Source: Ceratothoa steindachneri
Lineage: Eukaryota; Arthropoda; Malacostraca; Isopoda; Cymothoidae
DNA: 64,000 bases
Direction of reading: 5' to 3'
NCBI GenBank assembly: GCA_963969495.1
Contig: OZ018318.1
Location: 100,431,141-100,495,140 of the forward strand
The position numbers and the translations under genes are program-made. Below, one piece after another: positions 62,001 to 64,000 of this stretch (the stretch's first letter is position 1; each line of letters starts with the position of its first letter). The notes under the pieces were generated by a model. It worked only from the letters and a program-made list of their open reading frames with translations, was not told the origin of the DNA and made no database searches.

Positions 62001-62436
62001 ATTCTCTCTGACCAACACCCTGAGTTTTTAATTGGTGGTGAGCAGCTTCTGTTAATTTCAACACAAAATTACAAGATTTTTAAAAACTGTGGCGTAAAGA
62101 TCTGAGCATTACACATCTCATTCACAATTAGTTTGATGAATTAAGTTCCAATAATAATTTTTTTTTTCAAGGGGCTATCTGGCTACTGCCCCCAATAATA
62201 AAAAGAAACCTACCAAGTTTATTCTTGATGGTATGTATAATAGTGAAAATCTCTCTCTGACCAGAAGCAATGAGTCTCTTCTCTCTTGTAAGTTCACGGA
62301 TATTTAAGGATACATAATTGCGCATGTTGAGATGTGCATTAGAAAGTTGATCTTGTTGTTTCTGCAGAGTTAGATGACCGGTGCTGAGCGTAGTCAATGT
62401 ATCAGAAGTGGCTTCTTTCAAAACATTCTGGCTTTG
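8164..62436 (-). CDS. bmb: Brambleberry-like nuclear-envelope fusion protein, C-terminal nine exons
   Basis: Nine minus-strand exons totalling 1,407 nt join without any frame break into 468 residues plus a stop. In order they encode: a helical region ending in [18 protein letters not shown], a second helical stretch, a block ending [11 protein letters not shown], a membrane segment ([19 protein letters not shown]), two more hydrophobic stretches around [11 protein letters not shown] and TIVLGILMF, a serine-rich tail, and a terminal C-x3-C-x5-C ... C-x2-H motif. This order is that of brambleberry/KAR5/GEX1 proteins, which act at the nuclear envelope in nuclear or karyomere fusion (known of the family). 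Every exon has a GT donor and a pyrimidine-rich AG acceptor. Introns range from 165 bp to 21.6 kb and hold LINEs. The start codon and N-terminal exons lie outside what I can assign. Confidence 0.8.
8538..8704 (-). CDS. bmb: Brambleberry-like exon (basic/serine-rich tail)
   Basis: 167 nt between acceptor gatattttgccag and donor GTAAGC, phase 0 to phase 2. It encodes a basic, serine-rich tail including [20 protein letters not shown]. No fold is expected; it belongs to the nucleo- or cytoplasmic tail after the membrane segments. The intron to the last exon is only 235 bp and carries no repeat. Confidence 0.75.
9230..10262 (-). mobile_element. I-1 LINE copy A, 5'-truncated, with poly(A) tail
   Basis: The run of T at 9,231-9,242 is the poly(A) tail of a minus-strand element. 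Next to it is the conserved I-1 3' end ('catctggcgactgcc...cttgggca'), then the 3' UTR and RNase H region up to about 10,262, where similarity to the other copies stops. Compared with copy C, roughly 240 bp equivalent to 26,640-26,885 are missing at about 9,740. The RNase H frames contain [12 protein letters not shown] and [11 protein letters not shown]. It lies in an intron of the host gene. Confidence 0.85.
10263..10655. other. Intron sequence, nothing recognised
   Basis: Between LINE copy A and the exon at 10,656-10,875. AT-rich, no repeat or gene recognised. Confidence 0.4.
10656..10875 (-). CDS. bmb: Brambleberry-like exon (serine-rich tail)
   Basis: 220 nt from acceptor cctgtactcctgtttcag to donor GTGAGT, entering in phase 2 and leaving in phase 0. 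The peptide is rich in Ser, Asp and Asn, with [16 protein letters not shown] at the start and [15 protein letters not shown] at the end. No domain; it is a linker in the C-terminal tail. The frame stays open past the donor into the intron, so splicing, not a stop, sets the end. Confidence 0.75.
10979..14622 (-). mobile_element. I-1 LINE copy B with internal deletion and inversion
   Basis: Poly(A) tail (T run at 10,981-10,988), 3' UTR, RNase H ([22 protein letters not shown]; about 11,600-12,060), reverse transcriptase ([10 protein letters not shown] near 12,900) and the N-terminal RT linker up to about 13,790. At 13,790-13,805 the sequence jumps to the ORF1 zinc-knuckle region, skipping the endonuclease; that is about 2 kb relative to the copy at 54.4-60.8 kb. 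It ends 5' near 14,622 inside ORF1. A 43-bp inverted duplication interrupts the RT at 12,877-12,994. Many frameshifts; dead. Confidence 0.85.
12955..13731 (-). pseudogene. Reverse transcriptase N-terminal half, I-1 copy B
   Basis: A 258-codon open stretch with [28 protein letters not shown] and [19 protein letters not shown], the early blocks of an I-clade reverse transcriptase. A second frame (13,067-13,285) carries [11 protein letters not shown] (motif A). The YVDD block is in yet another frame at about 12,890-12,910, separated by the inverted duplication. Confidence 0.75.
14712..14930 (+). repeat. Polypurine-rich tract
   Basis: About 220 bp on the + strand are almost entirely G and A, with irregular GGGAGA, GATGAGG and GGGAGAGG words. 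It explains the long proline/serine-rich frame on the other strand, which I do not take as coding. Confidence 0.8.
15200..15320 (+). repeat. 30-bp minisatellite, about 3.5 units
   Basis: The word ggggtgagtagtttttagtg recurs at 15,211, 15,241 and 15,271, a 30-bp period, followed by a decayed unit. It lies about 130 bp 3' (in gene direction) of the exon at 15,453-15,606. Confidence 0.85.
15453..15606 (-). CDS. bmb: Brambleberry-like exon (end of membrane region, start of tail)
   Basis: 154 nt from acceptor gaccctcttttttttag to donor GTAATT. It enters in phase 1, completing a Phe codon (ILMF-FNLITLGI), and leaves in phase 2, exactly as its neighbours need. It finishes the last hydrophobic segment, then gives a basic stop-transfer stretch ([11 protein letters not shown]) and a hydrophilic tail ending SKPARVIL. 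I chose read-through of an internal GTGAGA at 15,559 because only the longer form keeps phase with the next exon. Confidence 0.7.
15607..17039. other. AT-rich intron sequence
   Basis: Long AT-rich intron stretch with no element that I can place. A minus-strand open frame at 16,646-16,879 has no splice or domain support. Confidence 0.4.
17068..17980 (-). pseudogene. RNase H domain and C-terminus of I-2
   Basis: The start of the RNase H domain reads [15 protein letters not shown] (normally YTDGS; here Arg replaces Thr) near 17,850. Later motifs are [15 protein letters not shown] (17,510-17,570) and a C-terminal stretch with [16 protein letters not shown] and a [17 protein letters not shown]ys/His motif (17,170-17,310). 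In the family this domain degrades RNA in the RNA/DNA hybrid. The frame shifts between the two halves, so no full domain is made. Confidence 0.75.
17876..18705 (-). repeat. 417-bp tandem duplication inside I-2
   Basis: The block beginning gcgcacagtatgttcgtgg at 17,876 starts again at 18,293, with the same 'aagaggcatcgtag' and 'gatctgatatggga/c' landmarks through 'ctgatggaatt'. Unit 1 is 17,876-18,292, unit 2 about 18,293-18,705. The units differ at scattered positions, so the duplication is not brand new. It repeats the segment joining the end of RT to RNase H. Confidence 0.85.
18921..19899 (-). pseudogene. Reverse transcriptase of I-2
   Basis: A 285-codon open stretch (19,042-19,899) with [47 protein letters not shown] (motif A), [13 protein letters not shown] (motif B; Gln-Glu rather than the common Gln-Gly) and [10 protein letters not shown] (motif C). 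All three catalytic Asp positions are present. This is the best-preserved polymerase frame in the window. Frameshifts before 18,895 separate it from the thumb (18,227-18,895). Confidence 0.85.
20265..21161 (-). pseudogene. APE-type endonuclease of I-2
   Basis: The start frame (20,667-21,161) has [27 protein letters not shown] (the catalytic Glu) and [15 protein letters not shown] (normally GDLN; here GVLN). A second frame (20,265-20,564) holds the GSDHYPVVL motif. These are the hallmarks of the apurinic-endonuclease-like nuclease that nicks target DNA. The Asp-to-Val change and the frame break suggest it is inactive. Confidence 0.8.
21158..22641 (-). pseudogene. ORF1 (gag-like, zinc knuckles) of I-2
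   Basis: The longest frame (21,496-22,323, 275 codons) starts in an RNA-binding-like region and contains [21 protein letters not shown], then a second Cys/His set ([13 protein letters not shown]) and a third ([15 protein letters not shown]). CCHC knuckles of this type bind the element's RNA. The tail is Pro/Ser/Thr-rich and repeats an 'SEASLPAK' unit (21,158-21,457). The N-terminal part is in another frame at 22,417-22,641. Confidence 0.8.
23271..23716. other. Intron sequence, nothing recognised
   Basis: Between I-2 and the exon at 23,717-23,840. No repeat or gene recognised. Confidence 0.4.
23717..23840 (-). CDS. bmb: Brambleberry-like exon (membrane segments)
   Basis: 124 nt from acceptor gcttatctggtttgcag to donor GTGAGT, phase 0 to phase 1. 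It encodes [20 protein letters not shown], a short polar loop (LNNGSSLPF) and [12 protein letters not shown]. The hydrophobic-loop-hydrophobic pattern with a 'VPLN.(V/A)AEL' core matches the membrane cluster that I recall from brambleberry, and helped identify the gene. Confidence 0.8.
23900..24725 (+). mobile_element. Jockey-like LINE, 3' part, opposite orientation
   Basis: A + strand frame contains [20 protein letters not shown], a stretch found after the polymerase in the same Jockey-like family as 4.3-6.4 kb. Downstream there is a C-terminal Cys/His block ([15 protein letters not shown], near 24,550-24,610) and [17 protein letters not shown]. It is the only LINE piece here that clearly runs on the + strand. 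5'-truncated and frameshifted. Confidence 0.65.
24726..25353. other. AT-rich intron sequence
   Basis: No gene or repeat family recognised. Confidence 0.4.
25354..26162 (-). repeat. Tandem duplication, 533-bp period, carrying a Jockey-like 3' end
   Basis: Unit A (from 25,354) and unit B (25,621-25,886) are followed by a second A (25,887-26,154). The second B lies at 29,954-30,226, beyond the I-1 element inserted between them. Unit A on the minus strand encodes [20 protein letters not shown] and [11 protein letters not shown], the Cys/His C-terminal end of a Jockey-like LINE. The duplication predates the insertion. Confidence 0.85.
26705..27380 (-). pseudogene. RNase H of I-1 copy C
   Basis: [17 protein letters not shown] near 27,220, [22 protein letters not shown] near 27,020, and [20 protein letters not shown] near 26,900 are all readable, covering the active-site Asp, Glu, Asp and Asp-containing motifs. 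The domain is split over two frames joined by a frameshift near 27,060. It is the best-kept RNase H of the I-1 family in this window. Confidence 0.8.
27780..29134 (-). pseudogene. ORF1 remnant of I-1 copy C
   Basis: Frames at 27,780-28,067 ([36 protein letters not shown]), 28,104-28,361 and 28,340-29,134 together cover the gag-like ORF1. The first knuckle reads C-x2-F where the better copy has C-x2-C, so one zinc ligand is lost. The last knuckle is cut by the deletion junction. Confidence 0.75.
29954..30226. repeat. Second copy of duplicated unit B
   Basis: From 'cttcagcattaaaataaaagctgc' to 'ggtaatagagggc' this repeats 25,621-25,886 with a few per cent substitutions. It was separated from its partner unit by the I-1 insertion. 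Confidence 0.85.
30227..30678. other. Intron sequence before exon
   Basis: AT-rich intron, no element recognised. Confidence 0.4.
30679..30761 (-). CDS. bmb: Brambleberry-like exon (first membrane segment in window)
   Basis: 83 nt from acceptor tttcaaatttatttcag to donor GTAAGT, phase 1 to phase 0. It encodes [20 protein letters not shown] and MVAAIFLR, a hydrophobic helix right after the helical part of the protein. It fits seamlessly between 52,336-52,515 upstream and 23,717-23,840 downstream. The intron 5' to it is 21.6 kb. Confidence 0.78.
30762..31143. other. Intron sequence after exon
   Basis: AT-rich; no gene or repeat recognised apart from the LINE tail that starts at 31,144. Confidence 0.4.
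31144..31822 (-). mobile_element. I-1 LINE copy D, old 3' fragment
   Basis: It starts with the family 3' end ('ccatctggagactgctctcaagggcagtc'-like, 31,160-31,190) and runs through the 3' UTR and RNase H C-terminus to about 31,822. It is more diverged than copies A-C and the tail T run has decayed, so it is an older insertion. Confidence 0.75.
31984..32084. repeat. (TA)n microsatellite
   Basis: About 100 bp of TA with one short interruption near 32,059-32,064. A Tc1 element sits at its right edge. Confidence 0.9.
32085..33497 (+). mobile_element. Tc1-like DNA transposon, complete ends
   Basis: Perfect 25-bp terminal inverted repeats: CAGTGGGCGCAAAGGAAATG... at 32,085-32,109 and its complement ending ...GCGCCCACTG at 33,473-33,497. 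A TA dinucleotide on each side (32,083-32,084; 33,498-33,499) is the standard Tc1/mariner target duplication. Length 1,413 bp, normal for Tc1. The single transposase gene inside is damaged. It lies in an intron of the host gene, inserted at a TA repeat. Confidence 0.92.
32367..33391 (+). pseudogene. Tc1 transposase, interrupted
   Basis: The start [20 protein letters not shown] opens a helix-turn-helix DNA-binding region. A TAA at 32,481-32,483 and frame changes disrupt the following 100 bp. The frame resumes with [20 protein letters not shown] and [10 protein letters not shown] (first catalytic Asp), meets a TGA at 32,888-32,890, and continues with [31 protein letters not shown] and [19 protein letters not shown]. 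Tc1 enzymes need a DDE triad; the second Asp, usually in 'HDGAP', is His here. So it carries at least two stops and one catalytic loss. Confidence 0.88.
33500..34514. other. AT-rich intron sequence
   Basis: No element or gene recognised; a short TA-rich run lies near 34,314-34,326. Confidence 0.4.
34515..36720 (-). mobile_element. I-1 LINE copy E, internally deleted, 3' end missing
   Basis: At 34,515-34,710 it matches the RT N-terminus (as at 56,437-56,610), then jumps near 34,710 to the endonuclease (as at 57,617), losing about 1 kb. It continues through the endonuclease (34,854-35,051, with [10 protein letters not shown]), ORF1 zinc knuckles (35,318-35,797: [19 protein letters not shown]) and the ORF1 N-terminus to about 36,720. 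Much more diverged than copies A-C. No 3' tail. Confidence 0.75.
36721..37077. other. Imperfect GAATG/GATG-rich sequence
   Basis: Degenerate short words (gaatgaatg, gatgagtgagtg) suggest a decayed simple repeat at 36,790-36,960. No gene. Confidence 0.4.
37078..37904 (-). mobile_element. I-3 LINE fragment: 3' end with RNase H
   Basis: Minus-strand frames show an I-clade RNase H C-terminus: a 'WVPAHVG.PGNEAS' stretch near 37,535-37,580 and [18 protein letters not shown] near 37,160-37,230. The DNA is too different from I-1 and I-2 to be either, so I treat it as a third family. It breaks off at about 37,904, where I-1-like DNA begins. Confidence 0.6.
37905..38622 (-). mobile_element. I-1 LINE copy G, 3' fragment
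   Basis: 3' UTR-like sequence ('aataaagtggaggaggccagc', 37,966-37,990) followed by RNase H with [16 protein letters not shown] near 38,480 and [13 protein letters not shown] near 38,290. Internally shortened near 38,080-38,110. It lies between two pieces of I-3, suggesting insertion into it. Confidence 0.7.
38625..39975 (-). mobile_element. I-3 LINE fragment: ORF1 and 5' region
   Basis: Minus-strand frames recall the part of I-clade ORF1 just before the zinc knuckles: '[13 protein letters not shown]' near 38,780 and '[13 protein letters not shown]' near 38,670. A Lys/His-rich linker follows the other way at 39,237-39,544. Between 39,778 and 39,955 a segment of about 86 bp is repeated twice ('agtatgggta' at 39,787 and 39,873), which may be 5' UTR monomers. 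The assignment is inferred from weak motifs. Confidence 0.45.
39976..40309. other. Unassigned intron sequence
   Basis: Possibly the 3' UTR of the RTE-like element that follows, but no tail or repeat is visible. Confidence 0.35.
40310..40721 (-). mobile_element. RTE-like LINE, C-terminal end (3' side of the CR1 insertion)
   Basis: The minus strand reads [20 protein letters not shown] then [20 protein letters not shown], followed by a C2H2-like CNVCGRG. This is the characteristic end of the RTE-like elements whose rest lies at 45.6-48.7 kb. The two halves are separated exactly by the CR1 element. Confidence 0.75.
41107..41583 (-). pseudogene. CR1 ORF2 C-terminal region
   Basis: A 158-codon frame with [57 protein letters not shown] and [18 protein letters not shown]. 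These are standard CR1 post-polymerase motifs, close to CR1 elements found across animals. The upstream polymerase part is in another frame. Confidence 0.85.
41795..43820 (-). pseudogene. CR1 reverse transcriptase, missing its FADD block
   Basis: A frame at 43,115-43,822 spans the end of the endonuclease ([13 protein letters not shown]) and the linker. RT blocks follow: [15 protein letters not shown] and [20 protein letters not shown] (in both duplicated units), then [19 protein letters not shown] (motif A) and [18 protein letters not shown] (motif B) at 41,830-42,037. Immediately after, at about 41,810, the frame jumps to sequence that normally lies after the YADD/FADD motif, so the third catalytic block is deleted. 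A stop interrupts the join near 43,125. Confidence 0.85.
42060..43140 (-). repeat. Exact 541-bp tandem duplication in CR1
   Basis: 42,060-42,600 and 42,601-43,141 are the same sequence; both contain an identical 147-codon frame beginning [15 protein letters not shown]. The junction shares 'ccctt'. Identity over the whole unit means a very recent event or an assembly artefact. Confidence 0.95.
43600..44470 (-). pseudogene. CR1 APE-type endonuclease
   Basis: [20 protein letters not shown] and [11 protein letters not shown] (catalytic Glu) lie at 44,150-44,280; the SDH motif (GNSDHQIVR) is near 43,640 in a different frame. The frame between them is broken near 44,070 and 43,830. The fold is known to nick the target DNA. 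Confidence 0.75.
44460..45556 (-). pseudogene. CR1 ORF1 with zinc motif and SGNH/GDSL-type esterase
   Basis: The N-terminal frame (44,903-45,556) has a Cys-rich motif [21 protein letters not shown], then a helical Leu/Arg stretch and a polar linker. The next frame (44,583-44,906) has [11 protein letters not shown] (GDS block with the nucleophile Ser) and [15 protein letters not shown] (Gly and Asn of block III). A further frame near 44,490-44,520 carries [13 protein letters not shown] (Asp and His of block V). All SGNH esterase blocks are thus present but spread over two frameshifts. An esterase in ORF1 is a known feature of some CR1/L2 elements. Confidence 0.75.
46100..47038 (-). pseudogene. 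RTE-like reverse transcriptase with a damaged active site
   Basis: [20 protein letters not shown] opens the polymerase (near 46,910). Motif A is mutated and frame-broken (YSAFMDLTS). [20 protein letters not shown] and [20 protein letters not shown] (motif B) are at 46,203-46,523. The catalytic box reads LQYADGAGF near 46,160-46,180, with Gly in place of the second Asp of YADD. This copy cannot polymerise. Confidence 0.75.
47739..48392 (-). pseudogene. RTE-like endonuclease
   Basis: APE-fold landmarks in three frames: [20 protein letters not shown] (catalytic Glu), a [10 protein letters not shown] stretch, then [14 protein letters not shown] and [11 protein letters not shown] (normally GDFNA; here GNVNA). 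LATGIYW..DYIIV lies near 47,740. Not continuous; pseudogenised. Confidence 0.7.
48735..49330. repeat. Minisatellite of about 62 bp, about 9-10 units
   Basis: 'aagtgcagaccaatg' recurs at about 48,780, 48,840, 48,903, 48,965, 49,028, 49,090, 49,152, 49,213 and 49,275, spaced 60-63 bp. Between them are 'ctatcaagagtgcagg' and 'ggtaagacccctag'. Units differ by scattered substitutions. Degenerate units may continue to about 49,600. Confidence 0.9.
49331..49998. other. Decaying repeat, then unassigned intron sequence
   Basis: Weak echoes of the minisatellite ('accaagagtcaga', 'ggtaaaaatcctaccaa') run to about 49,600. After that no repeat or gene is recognised. Confidence 0.45.
50076..50376. mobile_element. 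Pogo/Tigger-like MITE nested in the Tc1-like element
   Basis: Ends CAGTAAACCCTCGATATAAC (50,076) and its near-complement (...ATATCGAGGGTTTATTG ending 50,376) form imperfect terminal inverted repeats of about 24 bp. TA flanks both sides (50,074-50,075; 50,377-50,378). The 'CCCTCGATATAACG' motif is typical of pogo/Tigger families. 301 bp, non-coding. Confidence 0.85.
50990..51760 (+). pseudogene. Tc1-like transposase, decayed
   Basis: A frame at 51,181-51,519 has [38 protein letters not shown] and [17 protein letters not shown], then [13 protein letters not shown]. The first catalytic Asp (usually FSDES) is replaced (MLYEEVPF). A further stretch at about 51,590-51,700 keeps HDGV and ENNIKPL. 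Several stops. Confidence 0.75.
52092..52298 (-). mobile_element. tRNA-derived SINE (probable)
   Basis: The minus strand begins GCCTGACCTAGTGGATAAGG, which resembles a Pol III A box (TGGCNNAGTGG) at about 52,272-52,296. A degenerate B box (GGGTGTAATTCTC, 52,231-52,243) follows at tRNA-like spacing, and then an unrelated body of about 130 bp. It lies 38 bp from an exon of the host gene, in the downstream intron. Confidence 0.55.
52336..52515 (-). CDS. bmb: Brambleberry-like exon (helical region before membrane)
   Basis: 180 nt from acceptor attcttcttattccttag to donor GTTAGT, phase 1 to phase 1. It encodes [20 protein letters not shown], a heptad-like helical stretch, then [16 protein letters not shown]. 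The aromatic 'SWI..LL' block just before the membrane helices is a feature I associate with the family. It follows a 9.4-kb intron that contains the largest LINE complex of the window. Confidence 0.8.
52516..52924. other. Intron sequence, nothing recognised
   Basis: AT-rich; ends at the LINE 3' end at about 52,925. Confidence 0.4.
52925..54383 (-). mobile_element. I-1 old copy H1, 3' part
   Basis: A decayed tail (T run 52,931-52,938) and family 3' end, then 3' UTR, RNase H and RT C-terminus, ending at 'aacgtcacaga' (54,375-54,385). It is much more diverged from the family than the sequence that follows. Its likely 5' part is at 60,756-61,612, on the other side of the younger copy H2. Confidence 0.7.
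54597..55094 (-). pseudogene. RNase H of I-1 copy H2
   Basis: A 165-codon frame with [47 protein letters not shown] and [19 protein letters not shown]. The Asp, Glu and second Asp of the active site are in place; the usual final 'NERAD' reads NEGAK, so the last catalytic Asp is missing. Fused to RT in the intact family. Confidence 0.85.
55168..57271 (-). pseudogene. Reverse transcriptase (and endonuclease end) of I-1 copy H2
   Basis: The first frame (56,291-57,271, 326 codons) starts in the endonuclease with [14 protein letters not shown] and goes on to [30 protein letters not shown] and [18 protein letters not shown]. The second (55,755-56,327) has [16 protein letters not shown] (motif A), [13 protein letters not shown] (motif B) and [12 protein letters not shown] (motif C). 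Thumb frames follow at 55,379-55,891 and 55,168-55,548. All catalytic Asp residues are present, but three frameshifts separate the pieces. Confidence 0.88.
57299..58411 (-). pseudogene. APE-type endonuclease of I-1 copy H2
   Basis: A 370-codon frame: a Pro/Lys-rich linker shared with the ORF1 end, then [34 protein letters not shown] (catalytic Glu), [13 protein letters not shown] and [14 protein letters not shown]. The closing SDH motif is in the next frame (57,271 downwards). It lacks only a small out-of-frame junction near 57,290. Confidence 0.88.
58329..60132 (-). pseudogene. ORF1 (gag-like) of I-1 copy H2
   Basis: The N-terminal frame (59,455-60,132) is polar and low in order. A middle frame (59,120-59,458) bridges to the C-terminal frame (58,329-59,162). 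That frame has a putative RNA-binding region ([20 protein letters not shown]) and three zinc knuckles: [29 protein letters not shown] and [14 protein letters not shown]. It ends in a Ser/Pro/Gly-rich tail. Two frameshifts split it. Confidence 0.85.
60756..61612 (-). mobile_element. I-1 old copy H1, 5' part
   Basis: 60,836-61,606 repeats the 5' UTR and ORF1 start of H2 (59,860-60,750) with much divergence: the landmarks 'ctgcccgaaggcggct', 'ctgccgccattt', 'ctaccctgtgaaatta' and 'ccccttacggg' are all in order. It ends at the same 5' terminus as H2. So two full-length 5' ends lie in tandem, with the younger element between this and the old 3' part. Confidence 0.75.
61613..61931. other. Short intron sequence next to exon
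   Basis: No element recognised. Confidence 0.4.
61932..62048 (-). CDS. bmb: Brambleberry-like exon (helical region)
   Basis: 117 nt from acceptor ttttgtgttgaaattaacag to donor GTAAGA, phase 1 to phase 1. It encodes [19 protein letters not shown] then [19 protein letters not shown], an amphipathic helical stretch. The codon split with its neighbours gives Glu on one side and Asp on the other, as needed for an open frame. Confidence 0.78.
62157..62192 (-). mobile_element. Tiny I-1 3' tail inside a 165-bp intron
   Basis: A T run (62,158-62,167) followed by 'caaggggctatctggctact' and 'gccc' matches the last ~30 bp of the I-1 family next to its poly(A) tail (compare 26,163-26,200). It looks like an extremely 5'-truncated insertion. 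Confidence 0.65.
62214..62436 (-). CDS. bmb: Brambleberry-like exon (conserved helical core)
   Basis: 223 nt from acceptor gcttagtaatttcacag to donor GTAGGT, phase 0 to phase 1. It encodes [20 protein letters not shown], then a helical stretch and [18 protein letters not shown], the strongest family signature here. No start codon: the ATG-less frame and the acceptor show that it is internal. The next exon upstream is not firmly found. Confidence 0.8.
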
Positions 62437-62989
62437 CTGTGAAATTACTAAGCAATAATCAGGAGTCGAGCAATAGAATTAGTGCAATACCTTTTTACCC
62501 ACTTATTAGGAATATCTGACAACCAGTAGAGATACCATTCATTCCTAAGTTTATATGTACACCATTTTTACATCTACCAGGTAGAAGAGGATTTAAATAG
62601 AATGATTTTCTTATTGATGCTCCATTACCATTATACATCCTTCATATATTACACTTATCTTCCATATACTGTCTGGTGCCAATTCCCTTGGTCTGGTACA
62701 TAGTTCTCCCATGACATCTGCCCCTACTTTATTTAAAGTTTCATTCGTTGGGTTCATTTAAGATTATTTTATTATAAAGGTGGAAGAAAAATGAGAATCT
62801 CTGCCAGGTTTACAAGGAAAATGGTAAAGTTGGGGAAAATGAAATTATCAGTGTCCACTCTCCCTTTTTTTGTCCCCCCAACTTCTAATTTAACTTCAAC
62901 CCCAGACTCAAAAAATACCTAGTGAAGACTGACAATTTCTTCAATACTGTACAATTAGGACAATTGCTCTATTATGTAATTTAGAAATG
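62437..62989. other. Intron sequence, upstream exon not established
   Basis: AT-rich. A 46-nt candidate exon at 62,499-62,544 is in phase but poorly supported. No other feature seen. Confidence 0.4.
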
Positions 62990-63905
62990 GTTTTTATATC
63001 AATCTCTTCAAGGTCACAGACCTTCAGAGATTGGGGTTGGCAACCTATGGAGAAGAGATGCGTCTTCAGAGAACTCTTGAAGGCACCAAGAAAAGAGCAG
63101 GACTAAATGATGGTGCAGGGCATTTAACACTCTTGGAGCACAGACTGAGAAGGCGCAATCCCCCATAGAGCTGAGATGGCTATGAGATGCAGCACCTGAG
63201 AGAGAGCAAAAGAGGGAGCCACAGAATTCAGAACTTTAGAAACAAAAAGAACATTGAAGGAGGTGCAGGCAGGATAGGGAGCCAATGCCCAGGTGAAGCA
63301 CCTTGACAGAGAAGAATGTGTGCTGCAAAGTTCTGCAAGAGTTGAAAAGGATGAAGAGTAGAGACATGGTCACCGGCAAGAATGGAGTTGCAATAGTCAA
63401 GTCATGAAGTGACTAGAATGAAAGCCCATCTCAAAACTACTATTATCGAAGTCGGAATGGCAGAAAAGGGAAGTGTGGGTATTGAAGGGCAATCAACTAT
63501 TGAGAGAACCTCGGTTTTTCATATCGAAAGTAGTATGGGAGGAGATGAATATCTGAGTGTGATCAGCTTAGAAATGGTGAGGCCAATGGGAGACAGGAGA
63601 ATTATGAGGGGGAAGAAAACAAATGCGAAACAGTAGCAGACAGCAAACGAACCGAACTTTGAGGGACACTATAAAGTACATACCCAGGCCCAGAAGCTTC
63701 ACTCCCAATATATACAGACTGTGTGCGGGATAAGAGGTACGAATGGAACCAATACAGTGCAGTACCAGAAACACCAAAGAATAGCCCGAGGCAACAAAAG
63801 AGAATAGCATGATCGTGATCTAACACCAAATGCCACGGACAAGTCGAGGAGCACCAGGATGGAGGGCTGACCATCGTCGGCCGTCCAGCCAAGATGGTCA
63901 TTTAC
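62990..63905 (-). mobile_element. L2-like (CR1-group) LINE, 3' part
   Basis: The minus strand carries an RT fragment (63,602-63,901) with DHDHAILFCCLGLFFGVSG, TALYWFHSYLLSRTQSVYIG and a remnant of the [10 protein letters not shown] box (YSVPQSSVR). Downstream there is a decayed C-terminal region with DYCNSILAGDHV..LHPFQ, HWLPILPA and a '...KTHLF'-like end near 63,060. This is the classic order of L2-type elements. Stops throughout. Confidence 0.75.
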
Positions 63906-64000
63906 TTAAATAATACAATACACTACAATGACTGAATATTTAACAAGCTTCATTATATCAAGAATGAAAAATACTGGTCACCTGCAACAACATACTCATC

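Noticed and set aside
62499..62544. Candidate upstream exon (46 nt, phase 2 to 0, NEWYLYWLSDIPNKW) of the brambleberry-like gene
   Set aside because: Phase fits and an AG/GT pair exists, but the donor (GTAAAAAG) is weak, the intron to the next exon would be only 62 bp, and I recognise no family motif in it.

Overview
This is a eukaryotic (animal) window. Coding sequence is split into short exons with GT-AG introns, and most of the rest is transposable-element debris. The repeat mix (I-clade LINEs carrying RNase H, CR1, L2-like, RTE-like and Jockey-like LINEs, Tc1/pogo/hAT-type DNA elements, a tRNA-derived SINE) suggests an invertebrate, perhaps a non-insect arthropod. The sequence alone does not settle the species.

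The one convincing host gene is on the minus strand, runs from about 62,436 down to 8,164, and continues 5' beyond what I can assign. Nine exons (62,214-62,436; 61,932-62,048; 52,336-52,515; 30,679-30,761; 23,717-23,840; 15,453-15,606; 10,656-10,875; 8,538-8,704; 8,164-8,302) join with matching splice phases. They give an uninterrupted 468-residue C-terminal portion of a protein that I recognise as brambleberry (KAR5/GEX1/Bmb nuclear-fusion family): a helical region, a cluster of membrane segments, a serine-rich tail, and a final Cys/His motif. About 1.4 kb of coding sequence is spread over about 54 kb.

The introns are filled with retrotransposons. One I-clade family (here I-1) recurs at least nine times, at 3.98, 9.2, 11.0-14.6, 26.2-29.9, 31.1, 34.5-36.7, 37.9-38.6 and 52.9-61.6 kb, always on the minus strand. 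The most complete copy (54.4-60.75 kb) sits inside an older copy, within a 9.4-kb intron. A second I-clade element (I-2, 17.0-23.3 kb) is nearly complete but carries a 417-bp tandem duplication. A third (I-3) is broken across 37.1-40.0 kb. A CR1 element (40.7-45.6 kb, with an esterase-type ORF1 and an exact 541-bp tandem duplication) is nested in an RTE-like element (40.3-48.7 kb). Jockey-like pieces lie at 4.3-6.4, 23.9-24.7 and 25.3-26.2 kb, and an L2-like piece at 63.0-63.9 kb.

DNA elements are a Tc1 copy with perfect 25-bp terminal repeats (32.1-33.5 kb), a rearranged Tc1-like copy with a pogo-like MITE inside it (50.0-52.1 kb), and two other MITEs (0.63-0.92 and 6.97-7.49 kb). Every transposase or polymerase frame I could follow is damaged, so no mobile element here looks autonomous. 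The first 8 kb lies 3' of the host gene and holds no gene I recognise. I found no wholly new biological system; the most useful results are the reconstructed split gene and the nested or rearranged element structures.
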